This document shows, in pieces, positions 18,058 to 27,361 of a stretch of DNA of 64,000 nucleotides (the first letter of the stretch is position 1; every line of letters begins with the position of its first letter). The position numbers and the translations under genes were made by a program. The notes below the pieces were generated by a model that worked only from the letters and a program-made list of their open reading frames with translations, did no database searches and had not been told where the DNA came from. This DNA comes from Rhodospirillales bacterium (GTDB lineage Bacteria > Pseudomonadota > Alphaproteobacteria > Micavibrionales > Micavibrionaceae): the NCBI GenBank assembly GCA_023898765.1, contig CP060238.1, positions 310,001 to 374,000 of the forward strand. The letters run 5' to 3'.

Positions 18058-19154
18058 AACAGACCGTCATCTTCTGAAAGAACGGGCTTCACCTTTTGGC
18101 CGGACAAGACAAATTCCTGCCCGACCGTGATAATCCGAACGCTTGGAGGCAAGCCTGTAATCCATAGATGCTCCGGCGTGTCTTTCAGCAAAGCCACGGG
18201 TTTGAACTGTACACGGTCGTTTTCATCGACGATTTTAACCCCTATTTGCCCGTTATCCGCGAGAGACAAAATGGAGGGAGAGATTTTATAGGCGCGTTTT
18301 TCCTCCATGGAAATGCGTATCTCGGCCGTCAGCCCTTCCTTAATGGTATGGCCCGGATTGGGAATGGAGATTTCGACGGGAAAGGTACGGGCGTCTGAAT
18401 CGGCAACGGAAGAAATATAGGTGATTTCCCCCTCCATCTGCTCTCCGCCCAAAAGCTGCGCCCTTGCCTTGTCCCCAAGATGGATATGGGCGACCTGTCC
18501 TTCGGTTAAAAACCCTTCAACCTCTATCGGGTCCAGATCGACAAAGGCGAAAACCTCCGTTCCTTTGGAAACATAATCGCCGACTTCAACAAATTGTTCG
18601 TTCAAAATCCCATCAAACGGCGCCTTGATTGTTGTTTTGTCCAAATCAACCCGCATTTCCTTTAATGTCGCTTTTGCAGACTCGAGCTGTGCCTGCGCTT
18701 CGGCCAGCCGTACGCGGGAATTAAATCCTTTAAGCGCCAGCTCTTTCGCCGCTTTATATTGAATTTCACGCTGTTTCAGAAGCTGCTGCGCTTCCTGCAC
18801 ACGCGCCGCGCGATCCCGCAGCTCCAGTTTCGCGATGGGCTGTCCGCTTTGGACAAGCGTGCCTTTTTCTACCAGAATCTGGACAATCTGCCCGTCCGTC
18901 TCTGCCCGAATATGGAGTTTTCTGGATGCAAGCGTCTTGCCTGTAATAGAAATACTATCGTGAACGATTTCCGCCGAAAGGTTACGGACGCGCACTTCCA
19001 TAATATTTTCAGAAGAGCCTTCTTCCGCTGCAACGGAAGACGCGATATTCTCCTGCGGCCCTTTTTTTTCATCTGCCTGAAACAAAACGCCCGAGCCAAT
19101 CCAGACCAAAGCCGACAGGGCAATGCCAATAGCAATCATGATCGAAGTGCGCAT
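18054..19154 (-). CDS. RND efflux periplasmic adaptor (membrane fusion protein)
   Basis: Periplasmic adaptor of 366 residues that would link the RND permease to an outer-membrane channel. An N-terminal signal anchor (about residues 5-25) is followed by the split biotinyl-lipoyl halves (AETDGQIVQILVEKGTLVQSGQPI and TTIKAPFDGILNEQFVEVGDYV, each partial), an alpha-helical hairpin between them, and a beta-barrel domain with VDLDPIEVEGF. It is the first gene of a two-gene operon with the permease. The ribosome-binding site is GGACAAACG just upstream. Substrate is unknown. Confidence 0.92.
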   Translation of the reverse strand: MRTSIMIAIGIALSALVWIGSGVLFQADEKKGPQENIASSVAAEEGSSENIMEVRVRNLSAEIVHDSISITGKTLASRKLHIRAETDGQIVQILVEKGTLVQSGQPIAKLELRDRAARVQEAQQLLKQREIQYKAAKELALKGFNSRVRLAEAQAQLESAKATLKEMRVDLDKTTIKAPFDGILNEQFVEVGDYVSKGTEVFAFVDLDPIEVEGFLTEGQVAHIHLGDKARAQLLGGEQMEGEITYISSVADSDARTFPVEISIPNPGHTIKEGLTAEIRISMEEKRAYKISPSILSLADNGQIGVKIVDENDRVQFKPVALLKDTPEHLWITGLPPSVRIITVGQEFVLSGQKVKPVLSEDDGLL

Positions 19155-19209
19155 CGTTTGTCCTTTACGTAACTACACCCCCTGACAGACAGGGAAAAAG
19201 CATTGTAAA

Positions 19210-19249
19210 GAAAAAAGCCGTCCCAAGCTATACCAAAGCGGGACGGCTT
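19210..19249 (-). terminator. Rho-independent terminator after gcrA
   Basis: A perfect 10-bp stem (AAGCCGTCCC with GGGACGGCTT) and a 15-base loop; on the minus strand it is followed by a run of T. It lies 30 bases past the gcrA stop and separates gcrA from the RND operon. Confidence 0.85.
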
Positions 19250-19279
19250 AAACCTTTATATAAGAAGCCTCAGGGAGGA

Positions 19280-19762
19280 CTAGCGGTCGTTTATCGCTGT
19301 TTTGATTTCAAATTCCTGCGGCGCCCCCGCATCCTCCGCAAAATCTTTCGCATTGAGTTTGCGGTTGCGCGATACCGTCTGGTAAGCCGCTGCGGCATGG
19401 GTCTTACAATAAGGGAGACCTTCCGCTACCTCATGACCGCAAAAAGAAAATGCCTCCTCCCGCGGATCGCCGGAAGGCCAGCGGCACATGCCTGCCTCCA
19501 GATCGACCAGAGGAATTTCCTTGCCTTTGAATTCAGGTTGCTTCGGAATACGTTTTCTGGATTTTGGCGTTTCAGTTGTTTTTTGAGGTTTGGCATTTTG
19601 CTGAATGGGAGACAAGCGGCTGGAAAGTTTTAAACGGTGCGCTTTCCCGATAACGGCATTCCGGGTTACCCCATCGCCCAGCGTTTTGGCGATTTCTGCA
19701 GCCGTTTTTCCTTCACCCCAAAGCTGCTTTAAAAGATTTACCCGTTCGTCCGTCCAACTCAT
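19280..19762 (-). CDS. gcrA: Cell-cycle regulator GcrA
   Basis: GcrA binds sigma-70 holoenzyme and promotes transcription at promoters carrying methylated GANTC sites, acting in S phase in Caulobacter. The N-terminal helix-turn-helix, MSWTDERVNLLKQLW then AKTLGDGVTRNAVIGKAHRL, is diagnostic. The C-terminal sigma-interacting part has CRWPSGDP and FCGHEVAEGLPYCKTHA, with the family's conserved cysteines. It is 160 residues, somewhat under the Caulobacter length. GGAG lies 8 bases before the ATG. It sits alone between terminators and the era operon, with a DnaA box in its upstream region. Confidence 0.95.
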   Translation of the reverse strand: MSWTDERVNLLKQLWGEGKTAAEIAKTLGDGVTRNAVIGKAHRLKLSSRLSPIQQNAKPQKTTETPKSRKRIPKQPEFKGKEIPLVDLEAGMCRWPSGDPREEAFSFCGHEVAEGLPYCKTHAAAAYQTVSRNRKLNAKDFAEDAGAPQEFEIKTAINDR

Positions 19763-19874
19763 TCAGGTTCTCCCGATTGCCTAAATAACAGCCGGAAATA
19801 CCGGCCTCTTTAAACCAAAATATGTTCTTTAAGAAAGTGGTTCCGACTGTATCAACACGGGATAAGCTCGGAAA

Positions 19875-19907
19875 GAGTCGGAAAATAGAAAAAGTTCTTT
19901 ATCCACA
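19875..19907. promoter_or_regulatory. DnaA box and GANTC site upstream of gcrA
   Basis: A perfect TTATCCACA lies at 19899-19907 and a GAGTC (GANTC, the CcrM target) at 19875-19879. Both are in the 155-base gap between era and gcrA, 113-145 bases upstream of the gcrA ATG. In Caulobacter DnaA activates gcrA. The sites are seen directly; the regulatory role is inference. Confidence 0.55.
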
Positions 19908-19917
19908 AAAATGATAT

Positions 19918-20829
19918 TTATGCGTTTGAATCAAGTCCCCAAAGCGCATAATGCTCGGCCTTGTCCATCCAGTTTTCGCGGGTTTTGACAAACAGTTTTA
20001 AATGCACCCGGCGCTCCAGAATATCTTCCAGCTCCACGCGGGAGGCTTCTCCGATTTTTTTAATCATCTCCCCGCCTTTTCCCAGAATAATTTTTTTATG
20101 ATCGTCTCTGGCGATATAAATTATCTGTTCGATCTTTACGCTTCCGTTTTCAAACACTTCCCAGTTTTCCGTTTCCACGGTCAAAGAATAGGGGAGTTCT
20201 TCCCGAAGAGACCGAAAAAGTTTTTCCCTCGTTATTTCAGCCGCCAGAAGACGCAAGGGCATGTCCGTCATCTGATCTGCGGGATAGAGAAACGGACCTT
20301 CGGGAAGGCGCTGCGCAAGATACGTCATAAGGTCCGAAACGCCGCTCCCTTTAAGAGCCGATACCATAAAGCTGGCCTCAAAAGGAAAGTGCTTGTTCAG
20401 ATCCCGGGAAAGTTCCAAAAGCACCGAAGGGCGAATTTTATCGATTTTATTCAAAACAAGAAGGACACGCTGCCTCTCTTGTTGTTTCAGGCGTTCCAAA
20501 ACGCTTAAAACCTTTTTAAAAGAAGGTTTGGAAGCGTCCACCATGAAAACGATAAAATCCGCGCCTTCCGTTCCTTCCCACGCCGCCGCCACAATAGCCT
20601 TTTCCAGCGGCTTGTTTTTTCCGGGGTCGAAAATTCCCGGCGTGTCCACGAAAATAATCTGGCTTTGATCCTCCGTGCAAATGCCCAGAACGCGCGCCCG
20701 CGTCGTTTGAACTTTGGAGGACACAATTGAAACCTTCCCCCCGACAAGTGTGTTTATCAGCGTCGATTTTCCGGCATTGGGCACACCGATTACAGCCACA
20801 TATCCGCAGCGTGTTTGCGCCCCGCTCAC
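19918..20829 (-). CDS. era: GTPase Era
   Basis: Essential GTPase that binds the 3' end of 16S rRNA during 30S assembly. GTPase motifs are clear: G1 GVPNAGKST, G3 DTPG, G4 NKID and SALKGSG for G5. The C-terminal KH domain contains ILGKGGEMIKKIGE. At 303 residues the length is normal. The start is a GTG overlapping the rnc stop, so rnc and era are coupled, as in many bacteria. Confidence 0.97.
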   Translation of the reverse strand: MSGAQTRCGYVAVIGVPNAGKSTLINTLVGGKVSIVSSKVQTTRARVLGICTEDQSQIIFVDTPGIFDPGKNKPLEKAIVAAAWEGTEGADFIVFMVDASKPSFKKVLSVLERLKQQERQRVLLVLNKIDKIRPSVLLELSRDLNKHFPFEASFMVSALKGSGVSDLMTYLAQRLPEGPFLYPADQMTDMPLRLLAAEITREKLFRSLREELPYSLTVETENWEVFENGSVKIEQIIYIARDDHKKIILGKGGEMIKKIGEASRVELEDILERRVHLKLFVKTRENWMDKAEHYALWGLDSNA

Positions 20830-21506
20830 GCTTTTTCTTCCTTAAGCTGCTTCAGCATTTTCCGCGCGGCGGTTTTTTCGGCCCGCCGACGTGTCGAGCC
20901 TTGCGCGCTGGCGCTCTCATATCCTTCGACGTTCACCTGCACCGTAAAAACGGGCGCATGGTCCGGGCCTTCCCTGGAAAGAATTTGATATACCGGCAAA
21001 GGCAACGCCTTGGCCTGCGCCCATTCCTGCAGTTCGGTCTTGGGGTCCTGCGGCGCTTCTTCCAGCGTATGGATATTTTCTCCCCAAAATTCCAAAATCA
21101 GTTTTTCCGCCGGCGCCAGTCCGCCATCCAGATAAAGCGCCCCAAGCAGGGATTCAAGCACATCCGCCAGAATGTTGTCCTTCTTCTCCCCGCCGGCACT
21201 GCGTTCGGATGCGGACATAATGATATGATCGCCCAGACAATTAACGCTGGCAATATCCGCCAGCGTGCGTCCCTGCACAAGGGCAGAATGCCGTTTCGCC
21301 AGTCCGCCTTCGCTTTCCCCGCGAAATTTTTCAAAAAGCTGATGCGCCATGACAAGCCCCAGAACGCGGTCTCCCAAAAATTCCAGACGTTCATAATTAT
21401 AATCGTCATTGGTGCTGGAATGGGTCATGGCACGCTCGAGAAGATGCCGGTTCTTGAAGTGATAACCGATTTTATCTTCCAGCGCGCTCAGGGGATCTTG
21501 TGTCAT
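20826..21506 (-). CDS. rnc: Ribonuclease III
   Basis: Double-strand-specific endoribonuclease that processes rRNA precursors and other structured RNA. The catalytic signature ERLEFLGDRVLGL is present near residues 40-52, the second acidic cluster is in ADVLESLLGALYLDGG, and a double-stranded-RNA-binding domain fills residues 155-226. The true start is the ATG that overlaps the lepB stop (ATGA), giving 226 residues; a longer frame reaching 21596 is an extension into lepB. Order lepB-rnc-era is a conserved operon. Confidence 0.97.
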   Translation of the reverse strand: MTQDPLSALEDKIGYHFKNRHLLERAMTHSSTNDDYNYERLEFLGDRVLGLVMAHQLFEKFRGESEGGLAKRHSALVQGRTLADIASVNCLGDHIIMSASERSAGGEKKDNILADVLESLLGALYLDGGLAPAEKLILEFWGENIHTLEEAPQDPKTELQEWAQAKALPLPVYQILSREGPDHAPVFTVQVNVEGYESASAQGSTRRRAEKTAARKMLKQLKEEKA

Positions 21507-22357
21507 TCTTCTGCTGCGGGTGTTTCCTTGTCGGGGCGCACAGGCCCGATCCGGTCCAGAATACGGGAATAACGGATGTCCATGGGCCATTTCCACGGCT
21601 GGAAGAGACTCGCACTCTCATCTATAGAGAAGAACAGGATATCCGCACGACCAACAAGATTGTCAAAAGGCACAAACCCGACCAGGGACGTTACACGGCT
21701 ATCTTGCGAATTATCGCGATTATCCCCCATCATAAAATAATGGCCTTCGGGCACGGTAAATTCTTCCGTGTTATCCAGCTCCCCGTTATCGCTTTCCTCG
21801 TAAATCCGGTGCATAATCCCGCCAGGAAGCGTTTCGATATATTCCATCATCGCAGTATGCTGCCCGTAAGGTCCTTTGCTGTTGTGCAACCCCACAGGCT
21901 CCCGCTCCACAAGTTTACGGTTGATATAGAGCCGCCCGCGGCGCACCTGAATGACATCGCCCGGCAGTCCGACAAGCCGTTTAATAAAATCAACGGACGT
22001 ATTGCTCGGAAGCTTGAAGACGACGACGTCCCCGCGCTTTGGTTTTTCTTCGAAATGCCGTCCTTTAAACGATGCCAGCCCGAAAGGAAAAGAATACCGG
22101 CTATACCCGTAAGCCGGTTTACTGACAAAAAGGTAATCGCCGACCTCCAGCGTAGGCAGCATGGAACCGGAAGGGATATTAAAGGGCTCATACAGAAAAG
22201 TCCTTATAGCAATTGCCATAAGAATTGCGATGATGGCTGTTTTAAAAAACTCGCCCATTTCGTTTTCTTCAGGAATGGTTTCTTCCGTTTCTTCCATCCG
22301 ATGTTTTTCGGCCCTTAACTGGCCGTTTTCAGGTCGCTTTGGTGTTTTTTCATTCAT
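21503..22357 (-). CDS. lepB: Signal peptidase I
   Basis: Inner-membrane serine protease that removes signal peptides. A single membrane helix (about residues 37-54) is followed by the catalytic serine near residue 65 in NIPSGSMLPTL and the catalytic lysine near residue 130 in DFIKRLVGLPGD. The C-terminal box GHYFMMGDNRDNSQDSR is intact. The cytoplasmic N-terminus is acidic and has several possible ATG starts (residues 1, 21 and 34). Length is 284 residues. It heads the lepB-rnc-era operon and is divergent from the SGNH-type gene. Confidence 0.96.
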   Translation of the reverse strand: MNEKTPKRPENGQLRAEKHRMEETEETIPEENEMGEFFKTAIIAILMAIAIRTFLYEPFNIPSGSMLPTLEVGDYLFVSKPAYGYSRYSFPFGLASFKGRHFEEKPKRGDVVVFKLPSNTSVDFIKRLVGLPGDVIQVRRGRLYINRKLVEREPVGLHNSKGPYGQHTAMMEYIETLPGGIMHRIYEESDNGELDNTEEFTVPEGHYFMMGDNRDNSQDSRVTSLVGFVPFDNLVGRADILFFSIDESASLFQPWKWPMDIRYSRILDRIGPVRPDKETPAAEE

Positions 22358-22423
22358 AGGACACAGGTTTTAAACGAACTCTTGTGGAATTGCCAGAGAA
22401 GGATATCCTTGGAAGGGAAAATC

Positions 22424-23440
22424 ATGAAGAATCTTCTAAAAAATACGGCTCTGGCGCTGTTTTCCATCCTCATTACGGCCCTTCTGATCGAAGGGCTTTC
22501 CCGTCTGGTCTATCCGATCCAGTACGGCCACAAATATTTTGATTTGGCGGGCGGGCCCCTTTACGTCCTGCAGGAAGGGCCTGCGTTAAAGCCCGATATG
22601 GAATTCCGGCAGATAACGCAGGAATTCAACAAGCTAACGACTCACACCGCGCGCGGTTTTCGCGGCCCTGCCGGCGGATTTATGGACCCGGGGCAGCCCC
22701 ATACGATTTTCATCGGGGATTCCATGACCTACGGAATCGGACTGGCGGACCTTGAAACCATTCCGGCACAATATTGCCGTTTGAAAAAGCGAGACTGTAT
22801 CAATCTGGGACAGCCCGGCTCTTCCACCTACGATCAGGTAAAAACCCTTAAATATTTTTTGAGCACATACCGTTGGCGCCCAAAACAGGTTTACCTGATG
22901 ATGAATGTCATGACCTCCGCCCTGTTTAGCGGGAACGACCTGACCGATAACTTAAACGATGTGCTGCAGGCTGACAAAAAACCGGATCAGGATAACGCCT
23001 CCATAGAACATGCCGAACAAAGCGTAAAAAAGCCCGTCCGTATTCACCATGCTCTTCTTGGAAAATCGAATCTGGCGCGTCTGGGCTATTATATTTTTGC
23101 GCCCGTGCTGCGAACGAAGCTTGCGCCGGATATGGAACGGCAGCAACTTCTGGACGCACTGGAAGCAACAAAATTGCAGCTTCTCAAACTGGATGCCCTC
23201 TCCCGAAAATACGGCTTTCAAACCCGCATCTATATCGTTCACCCGATGCAGGACCTTACCCGCGGAACCTATATGAAAACCGTTGAGGATATCAGGGGGA
23301 TTGCCCCGCACACCGATGTCATCGGCACGGGGCCTGCCCTGCTGGATACCGGCAACCCGGTAGAGTATTATTACCCGCTGGACGGCCATGTCCGCCCTTC
23401 GGCGGCGGAAAAGATCGCCGAATTCATGGCAAGGAATTAA
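22424..23440 (+). CDS. Membrane-anchored SGNH/GDSL hydrolase-like protein
   Basis: A 338-residue protein with an N-terminal hydrophobic anchor (about residues 5-25) and an SGNH-hydrolase fold facing the periplasm. Block I is FIGDSMTYGIG (nucleophile Ser), the glycine block is NLGQPGSSTYD, a block III-like SGND follows, and the late DGHVRP supplies the Asp-x-x-His-like end. The substrate is not evident; related enzymes remove acyl or acetyl groups from polysaccharide or lipid. GGAAGG lies 7 bases before the ATG. It stands alone, convergent with the large usher-like gene. Confidence 0.75.
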   Translation: MKNLLKNTALALFSILITALLIEGLSRLVYPIQYGHKYFDLAGGPLYVLQEGPALKPDMEFRQITQEFNKLTTHTARGFRGPAGGFMDPGQPHTIFIGDSMTYGIGLADLETIPAQYCRLKKRDCINLGQPGSSTYDQVKTLKYFLSTYRWRPKQVYLMMNVMTSALFSGNDLTDNLNDVLQADKKPDQDNASIEHAEQSVKKPVRIHHALLGKSNLARLGYYIFAPVLRTKLAPDMERQQLLDALEATKLQLLKLDALSRKYGFQTRIYIVHPMQDLTRGTYMKTVEDIRGIAPHTDVIGTGPALLDTGNPVEYYYPLDGHVRPSAAEKIAEFMARN

Positions 23441-23455
23441 AAGGCGTTTACGCTA

Positions 23456-26400
23456 TTAAAGAAGATCGACGAGAAGCCTGTGTGACGCGTCGCCATCAGA
23501 CGGTTCGAGCATCATATGAGAGGACACCTCGACAGGTTCACTGCCCTCAAATATAATATTTACCCCGCCCTCTTCCGCAGGCTCGACAATATAACGGTAG
23601 GTCTTTTGATCGAGATCGAGCGTTTTTTCCAAAGGCCCGTCCCACGTCACCCCCGTCAGATGCAGCGTCATTTTTTGAGAGTCGGAGCTTTCCTGAAAAT
23701 CATAATCCGTGGACTGGGCCAAATCCAGAACCAGTCTGACTTTGCCTTTGCGGCTCTTAAACCGTATATCCTGTATCGCGTTAACAGGCCCTGCCGCCGG
23801 CTCTACAGCCACAGCCTCTGAAACAGGCGCTTCTTCTTCCCCACCGATTTCTTCCTCCTCGCCCTGCTCCCCACCCTGTTGGGCCTGAATCAATTCCCCT
23901 TCGTTTATGTCTGAGGCGGGACTAACAATAAAAAGATCCTTCCCATACAGGAACAAATCTTCCGAAGAAATCGACGCGGCACCGTTTTCTATCTGAACGC
24001 CGGACGATTCTTCCGCCAGAATTGTATAGTTTCCAGGCGGCACGAATTCAAAAGTATAATATCCGTCAAAGGCGGTTTCCGTTTCCATGACGACCTTGCC
24101 TTCCGTATTCAAGAGACGCAGCGTCAAGCCTGTCACCACACGTTTGTTTGACGCGCGATAAACGAACCCTTCAATTGCGCCGGTTTCAACAACTGGAAAT
24201 GACGCGTCAAGAATTTTGCCATAGACAGGAACGGCGCTGAAACCGGCTTCTGCGGGAACGAGATAGGGGTCTTCAAGAGTCCTTTTATCAATCATAATAT
24301 TCATCAAACGGTTCGCAGGCGCATTCGCAATAATATACCCTTTCTCATCGCTCTTTTCCTTGCTGCGGGCACCGCCAAAACGAAGCTTGACGCCCGGCAG
24401 GGGTTCGTCTCCTTCATTAAAGATCCCGTCTGCGTTTTTATCCAGGAAGATATGTCCGCGAACGGGAGACAGGTTTCTTCCTGAAGCGCTGCTGAAGTCA
24501 TAAGAATCATCGTCTGTGTAGGGATGCAAAGATGTCGTGGCGCGCACGACGAATTCAAACCCGTTATCGCGCTCATATTCCATTTCGGCCGTTCCCAAAA
24601 ATTTTTGAAAATCGTACCCTATTTGCAACCCAGCCCTGTAATCGGAAGTTTTAAAATTATGAGACGCATTCAGGGCCGTTTGGAAGCCGTTATCCAGCTT
24701 GTAACGAACCTCTCCATTCATTGAAGATAAATCGACAGACGGGTGCAAATCGTAATTCAGTCCGCCACGGAATTGCCAGTTCCCTTCCCGTATCGTTGCT
24801 GTTCCCGTACCTGTTGTTTGCTGATGTTCGTCATTGAACGCGTGCGTACTTGTTGTATGGCTCAACCGGAGTCCGCTGCGCGAGTAGCTTTGCGTAATAT
24901 CCAGATCCGTACTGGTGTTCCCGCTTTTCCTTTCCGTACGCTTGGCATTCACCCTTATGCCCAGAGGAACAGGACCCAGTTTCACGTTTTTATTGAGCTG
25001 CAATTGGGATTCAAAACTTTTTTTATTGCTTCCAAAACCGGAGTCCTGGCTTTCAAAATCCCTGAACAGGGCATTGCGTAAATTTGTTCGCCAGCCTGCC
25101 AGTTCGGTTATAAAATCCAAACTTACCGCTTCCCCTCCGCCAAAATCCTTATAGGCTTCCGCTTCCATCAAACCAATCGGCGTGCTGAAGGCGGCACCGC
25201 CGGTCACATATTGATGCTCCCTGTCGCTAAAGGGAATCTGCGTATAATTTCCAAAAACAGTCAGCCAGTCATTCACGCCGTACGCCATATTCCCTGTTTG
25301 CGTCACACCGCGCGGTTCGGTTCGCGCCTCATTGTCCAAAAGTATAAAGCTGCGGTCCGTATCCAGAAGCCCTGCCTGATACGTGAAATCGCCGGGGGAA
25401 AGCATGCTTCCACTGGCATTATAGCTCCGCAGCTCTTCCCGAACCTGTCCCTGGGGACCAAAAAACAGGATTTTGATTTCGTTGTTTCCAAAATTTATAA
25501 CAACGTCTTCAAAGATATATTCCCCGTCATCCGCGACAACGCCAAAATCAATAAGCTCGTCATTATTGTAAAGCTCCGTCTCCCACCCGGGCGGCCCTGT
25601 CCCGATGATCGTAATATGGTTGAATTCACGGCTCCGGTTTCGGTTGTCGTTTGAAACCATAAAACCGCGCCCGCCAGCCGTATTCGAAATCAAATCGCGC
25701 TGGCGTAAATTGATATCTCCCGCTTCAAAATAGCGGAGGCCGGGAACAAAAAAATATTCGTCTCCGGCGGATTGGCGATGAAACTTCAGACGGATACTGT
25801 CGGGACGTTCTATTTCACCGTCAATAAGCTGAAAACTTGCAGAATAATCGGCTAACACCTTTCCTATCTGCTGCTTGCCGTTAAAAATGTTCTGGCCAAC
25901 GAGATCATCTTCTTTCGTATGGAACTGATAGATCGATTGATAGTCGAGGACGGGTTTTCCAATAAGCTGATACGGGTTTTCCCGCCGCGGCAACAGCTCT
26001 TTCTGCTGCTCTCTCGCTTCTTTCCGCGCTTCCGTAATGAGACGGGTTTTTTCCCGTTTTTTCCGCCGCATAAAAGGCAGGTCTTCTTCGGATTCAGCAA
26101 AGATCGTCAAACGCGACAAATCCAGATGCATACTGACAGGCCATATTTTATCCAAAACCTCAAGCTGAACATATAAGTCATCTGTGGCAAAATCCTCTGA
26201 CGTCAATATGGCGTCTTCTGCCAGATCTTCCTGGACTCCCTTGAAAATCAATTCGTGCCTGTCCGCATCCAGAACAAAATTGTCCTCCTCCAGCGCTGAA
26301 AACCCTTTTACATATTTTCTATCCGGATCAGATTCGATGTAGAACTCAAATCCTTTCGAAAGTTCTACGATAGGCAGGTAATATTTACCGTTCTGTTCGT

Positions 26401-26578
26401 AGGCAAATATGGCTTCCGAGATAAACCAGTCCGGCCGGAATATAACCTGGAATATAAATTCGTTTGTGGGTGTCGTTTCCTGCGCCCTGGACGGTATTAC
26501 GAAAAATAACAGGCTAAGAATGGCGCTAAAAAGCGCCAAAAAGCGGAAGATAAAGATGCGAGTGCCGTGAATGCGCAT
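23456..26578 (-). CDS. Large usher-like outer-membrane protein with SdrD-type repeat and AMIN-like tail
   Basis: A secreted protein of about 1040 residues. After the signal peptide (MRIHGTRIFIFRF..., cleavage likely after SRA) comes a soluble N-terminal region, a Lys/Arg/Glu-rich stretch near residues 170-200, then a part resembling fimbrial ushers (GPPGWETELYNNDELIDFG, YGVNDWLTVFGNYTQ) and a long run of alternating beta strands consistent with an outer-membrane barrel. Near residue 700 is an SdrD_B-type segment (DKNADGIFNEGDEPLPGVKL), then a carboxypeptidase-regulatory-like segment (GAIEGFVYRAS), a Glu-rich linker and an AMIN-like domain. No chaperone or pilin gene is adjacent. Another ATG at 26602 is possible. 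Function unknown. Confidence 0.7.
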   Translation of the reverse strand: MRIHGTRIFIFRFLALFSAILSLLFFVIPSRAQETTPTNEFIFQVIFRPDWFISEAIFAYEQNGKYYLPIVELSKGFEFYIESDPDRKYVKGFSALEEDNFVLDADRHELIFKGVQEDLAEDAILTSEDFATDDLYVQLEVLDKIWPVSMHLDLSRLTIFAESEEDLPFMRRKKREKTRLITEARKEAREQQKELLPRRENPYQLIGKPVLDYQSIYQFHTKEDDLVGQNIFNGKQQIGKVLADYSASFQLIDGEIERPDSIRLKFHRQSAGDEYFFVPGLRYFEAGDINLRQRDLISNTAGGRGFMVSNDNRNRSREFNHITIIGTGPPGWETELYNNDELIDFGVVADDGEYIFEDVVINFGNNEIKILFFGPQGQVREELRSYNASGSMLSPGDFTYQAGLLDTDRSFILLDNEARTEPRGVTQTGNMAYGVNDWLTVFGNYTQIPFSDREHQYVTGGAAFSTPIGLMEAEAYKDFGGGEAVSLDFITELAGWRTNLRNALFRDFESQDSGFGSNKKSFESQLQLNKNVKLGPVPLGIRVNAKRTERKSGNTSTDLDITQSYSRSGLRLSHTTSTHAFNDEHQQTTGTGTATIREGNWQFRGGLNYDLHPSVDLSSMNGEVRYKLDNGFQTALNASHNFKTSDYRAGLQIGYDFQKFLGTAEMEYERDNGFEFVVRATTSLHPYTDDDSYDFSSASGRNLSPVRGHIFLDKNADGIFNEGDEPLPGVKLRFGGARSKEKSDEKGYIIANAPANRLMNIMIDKRTLEDPYLVPAEAGFSAVPVYGKILDASFPVVETGAIEGFVYRASNKRVVTGLTLRLLNTEGKVVMETETAFDGYYTFEFVPPGNYTILAEESSGVQIENGAASISSEDLFLYGKDLFIVSPASDINEGELIQAQQGGEQGEEEEIGGEEEAPVSEAVAVEPAAGPVNAIQDIRFKSRKGKVRLVLDLAQSTDYDFQESSDSQKMTLHLTGVTWDGPLEKTLDLDQKTYRYIVEPAEEGGVNIIFEGSEPVEVSSHMMLEPSDGDASHRLLVDLL

Positions 26579-26829
26579 ATGCCCGTATTCGTTAGAATGC
26601 ATTGATTAATGCATTGATTTAAGACTTAAGAACCGGACATTTATATTTGAATTTAAATAAAAATACCCGGCCCTGCCCCAAAGAACAGCAATGAGCATGC
26701 CAAGAATCGGACAGCAACAAATCAGGGGATTATTTAGGAGGCAAACCTCGGCGCGAGGTTTTAAAAATCTCGAATCAAGGAGATTTCAGGGGGCATAAGC
26801 CACATTTATGATTGTGCAATATGAAAAAC

Positions 26830-27204
26830 TTAAACGTCCTTAAGATCGTCGTCGTCTTCATCTTCCTCATCTTCCAGAGGTTCGTCCAGATCGTCGAGAT
26901 CGTCGTCCATAATGATAGCGTCCATATCGTCGCTGTCATCCAGATCGCTTTCATCGTCTTCCAGAGCATCCAGACTGATCGTATCCTCTTCCGATTCATT
27001 ATCCTCCCGCATTTGTTCAGCAGGCTTTTTTATATCCGGTTTTTTCTCTGAAGCCTTTGCCTTCCGAGATTTTGACTGATCCTGGCCTGTCAATTCAACC
27101 GCGCAGGAAGGGCAGATAATCGGACGTTTATTCAGGTCATAAAAGCGTATGCCGCATTCCAGACAGACCCGTTTTATTCCTTTGGCATCAAGAGTAGAAG
27201 ACAA
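26830..27204 (-). CDS. FYDLN-motif acidic zinc-ribbon-like protein (TIGR02300 family)
   Basis: A 124-residue protein with CLECGIRFYDLNKRPIICPSC: two CxxC pairs around the FYDLN motif, characteristic of a small family confined to alphaproteobacteria. The second half is almost wholly Asp, Glu and Ser, with a run of about 50 residues that must be disordered. I chose the TTG start because AAGGAG sits exactly 6 bases before it, rather than a TTG 33 bases further out. The function of the family is unknown. It stands alone and is divergent from the thiolase gene. Confidence 0.85.
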   Translation of the reverse strand: MSSTLDAKGIKRVCLECGIRFYDLNKRPIICPSCAVELTGQDQSKSRKAKASEKKPDIKKPAEQMREDNESEEDTISLDALEDDESDLDDSDDMDAIIMDDDLDDLDEPLEDEEDEDDDDLKDV

Positions 27205-27361
27205 GACTTTCTCCTTGGGATTGGTGAGTGTATTCAATATAGCCTCTTAGCTGCCGTATTTTTTAGAGCTTGTCAAAGTAAAAAGTGGTAGATTCTTGAA
27301 ACATATCCGGCTTTGGCTAGTATGGAATACAAACCAATATCTCCAAAACAAGGAATACCCT

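Noticed and set aside
23516..26176. Several plus-strand frames of 60-150 codons opposite the usher-like gene
   Set aside because: They are shadows of a long gene with clear signal peptide and domains; codon patterns give no support to the opposite strand.
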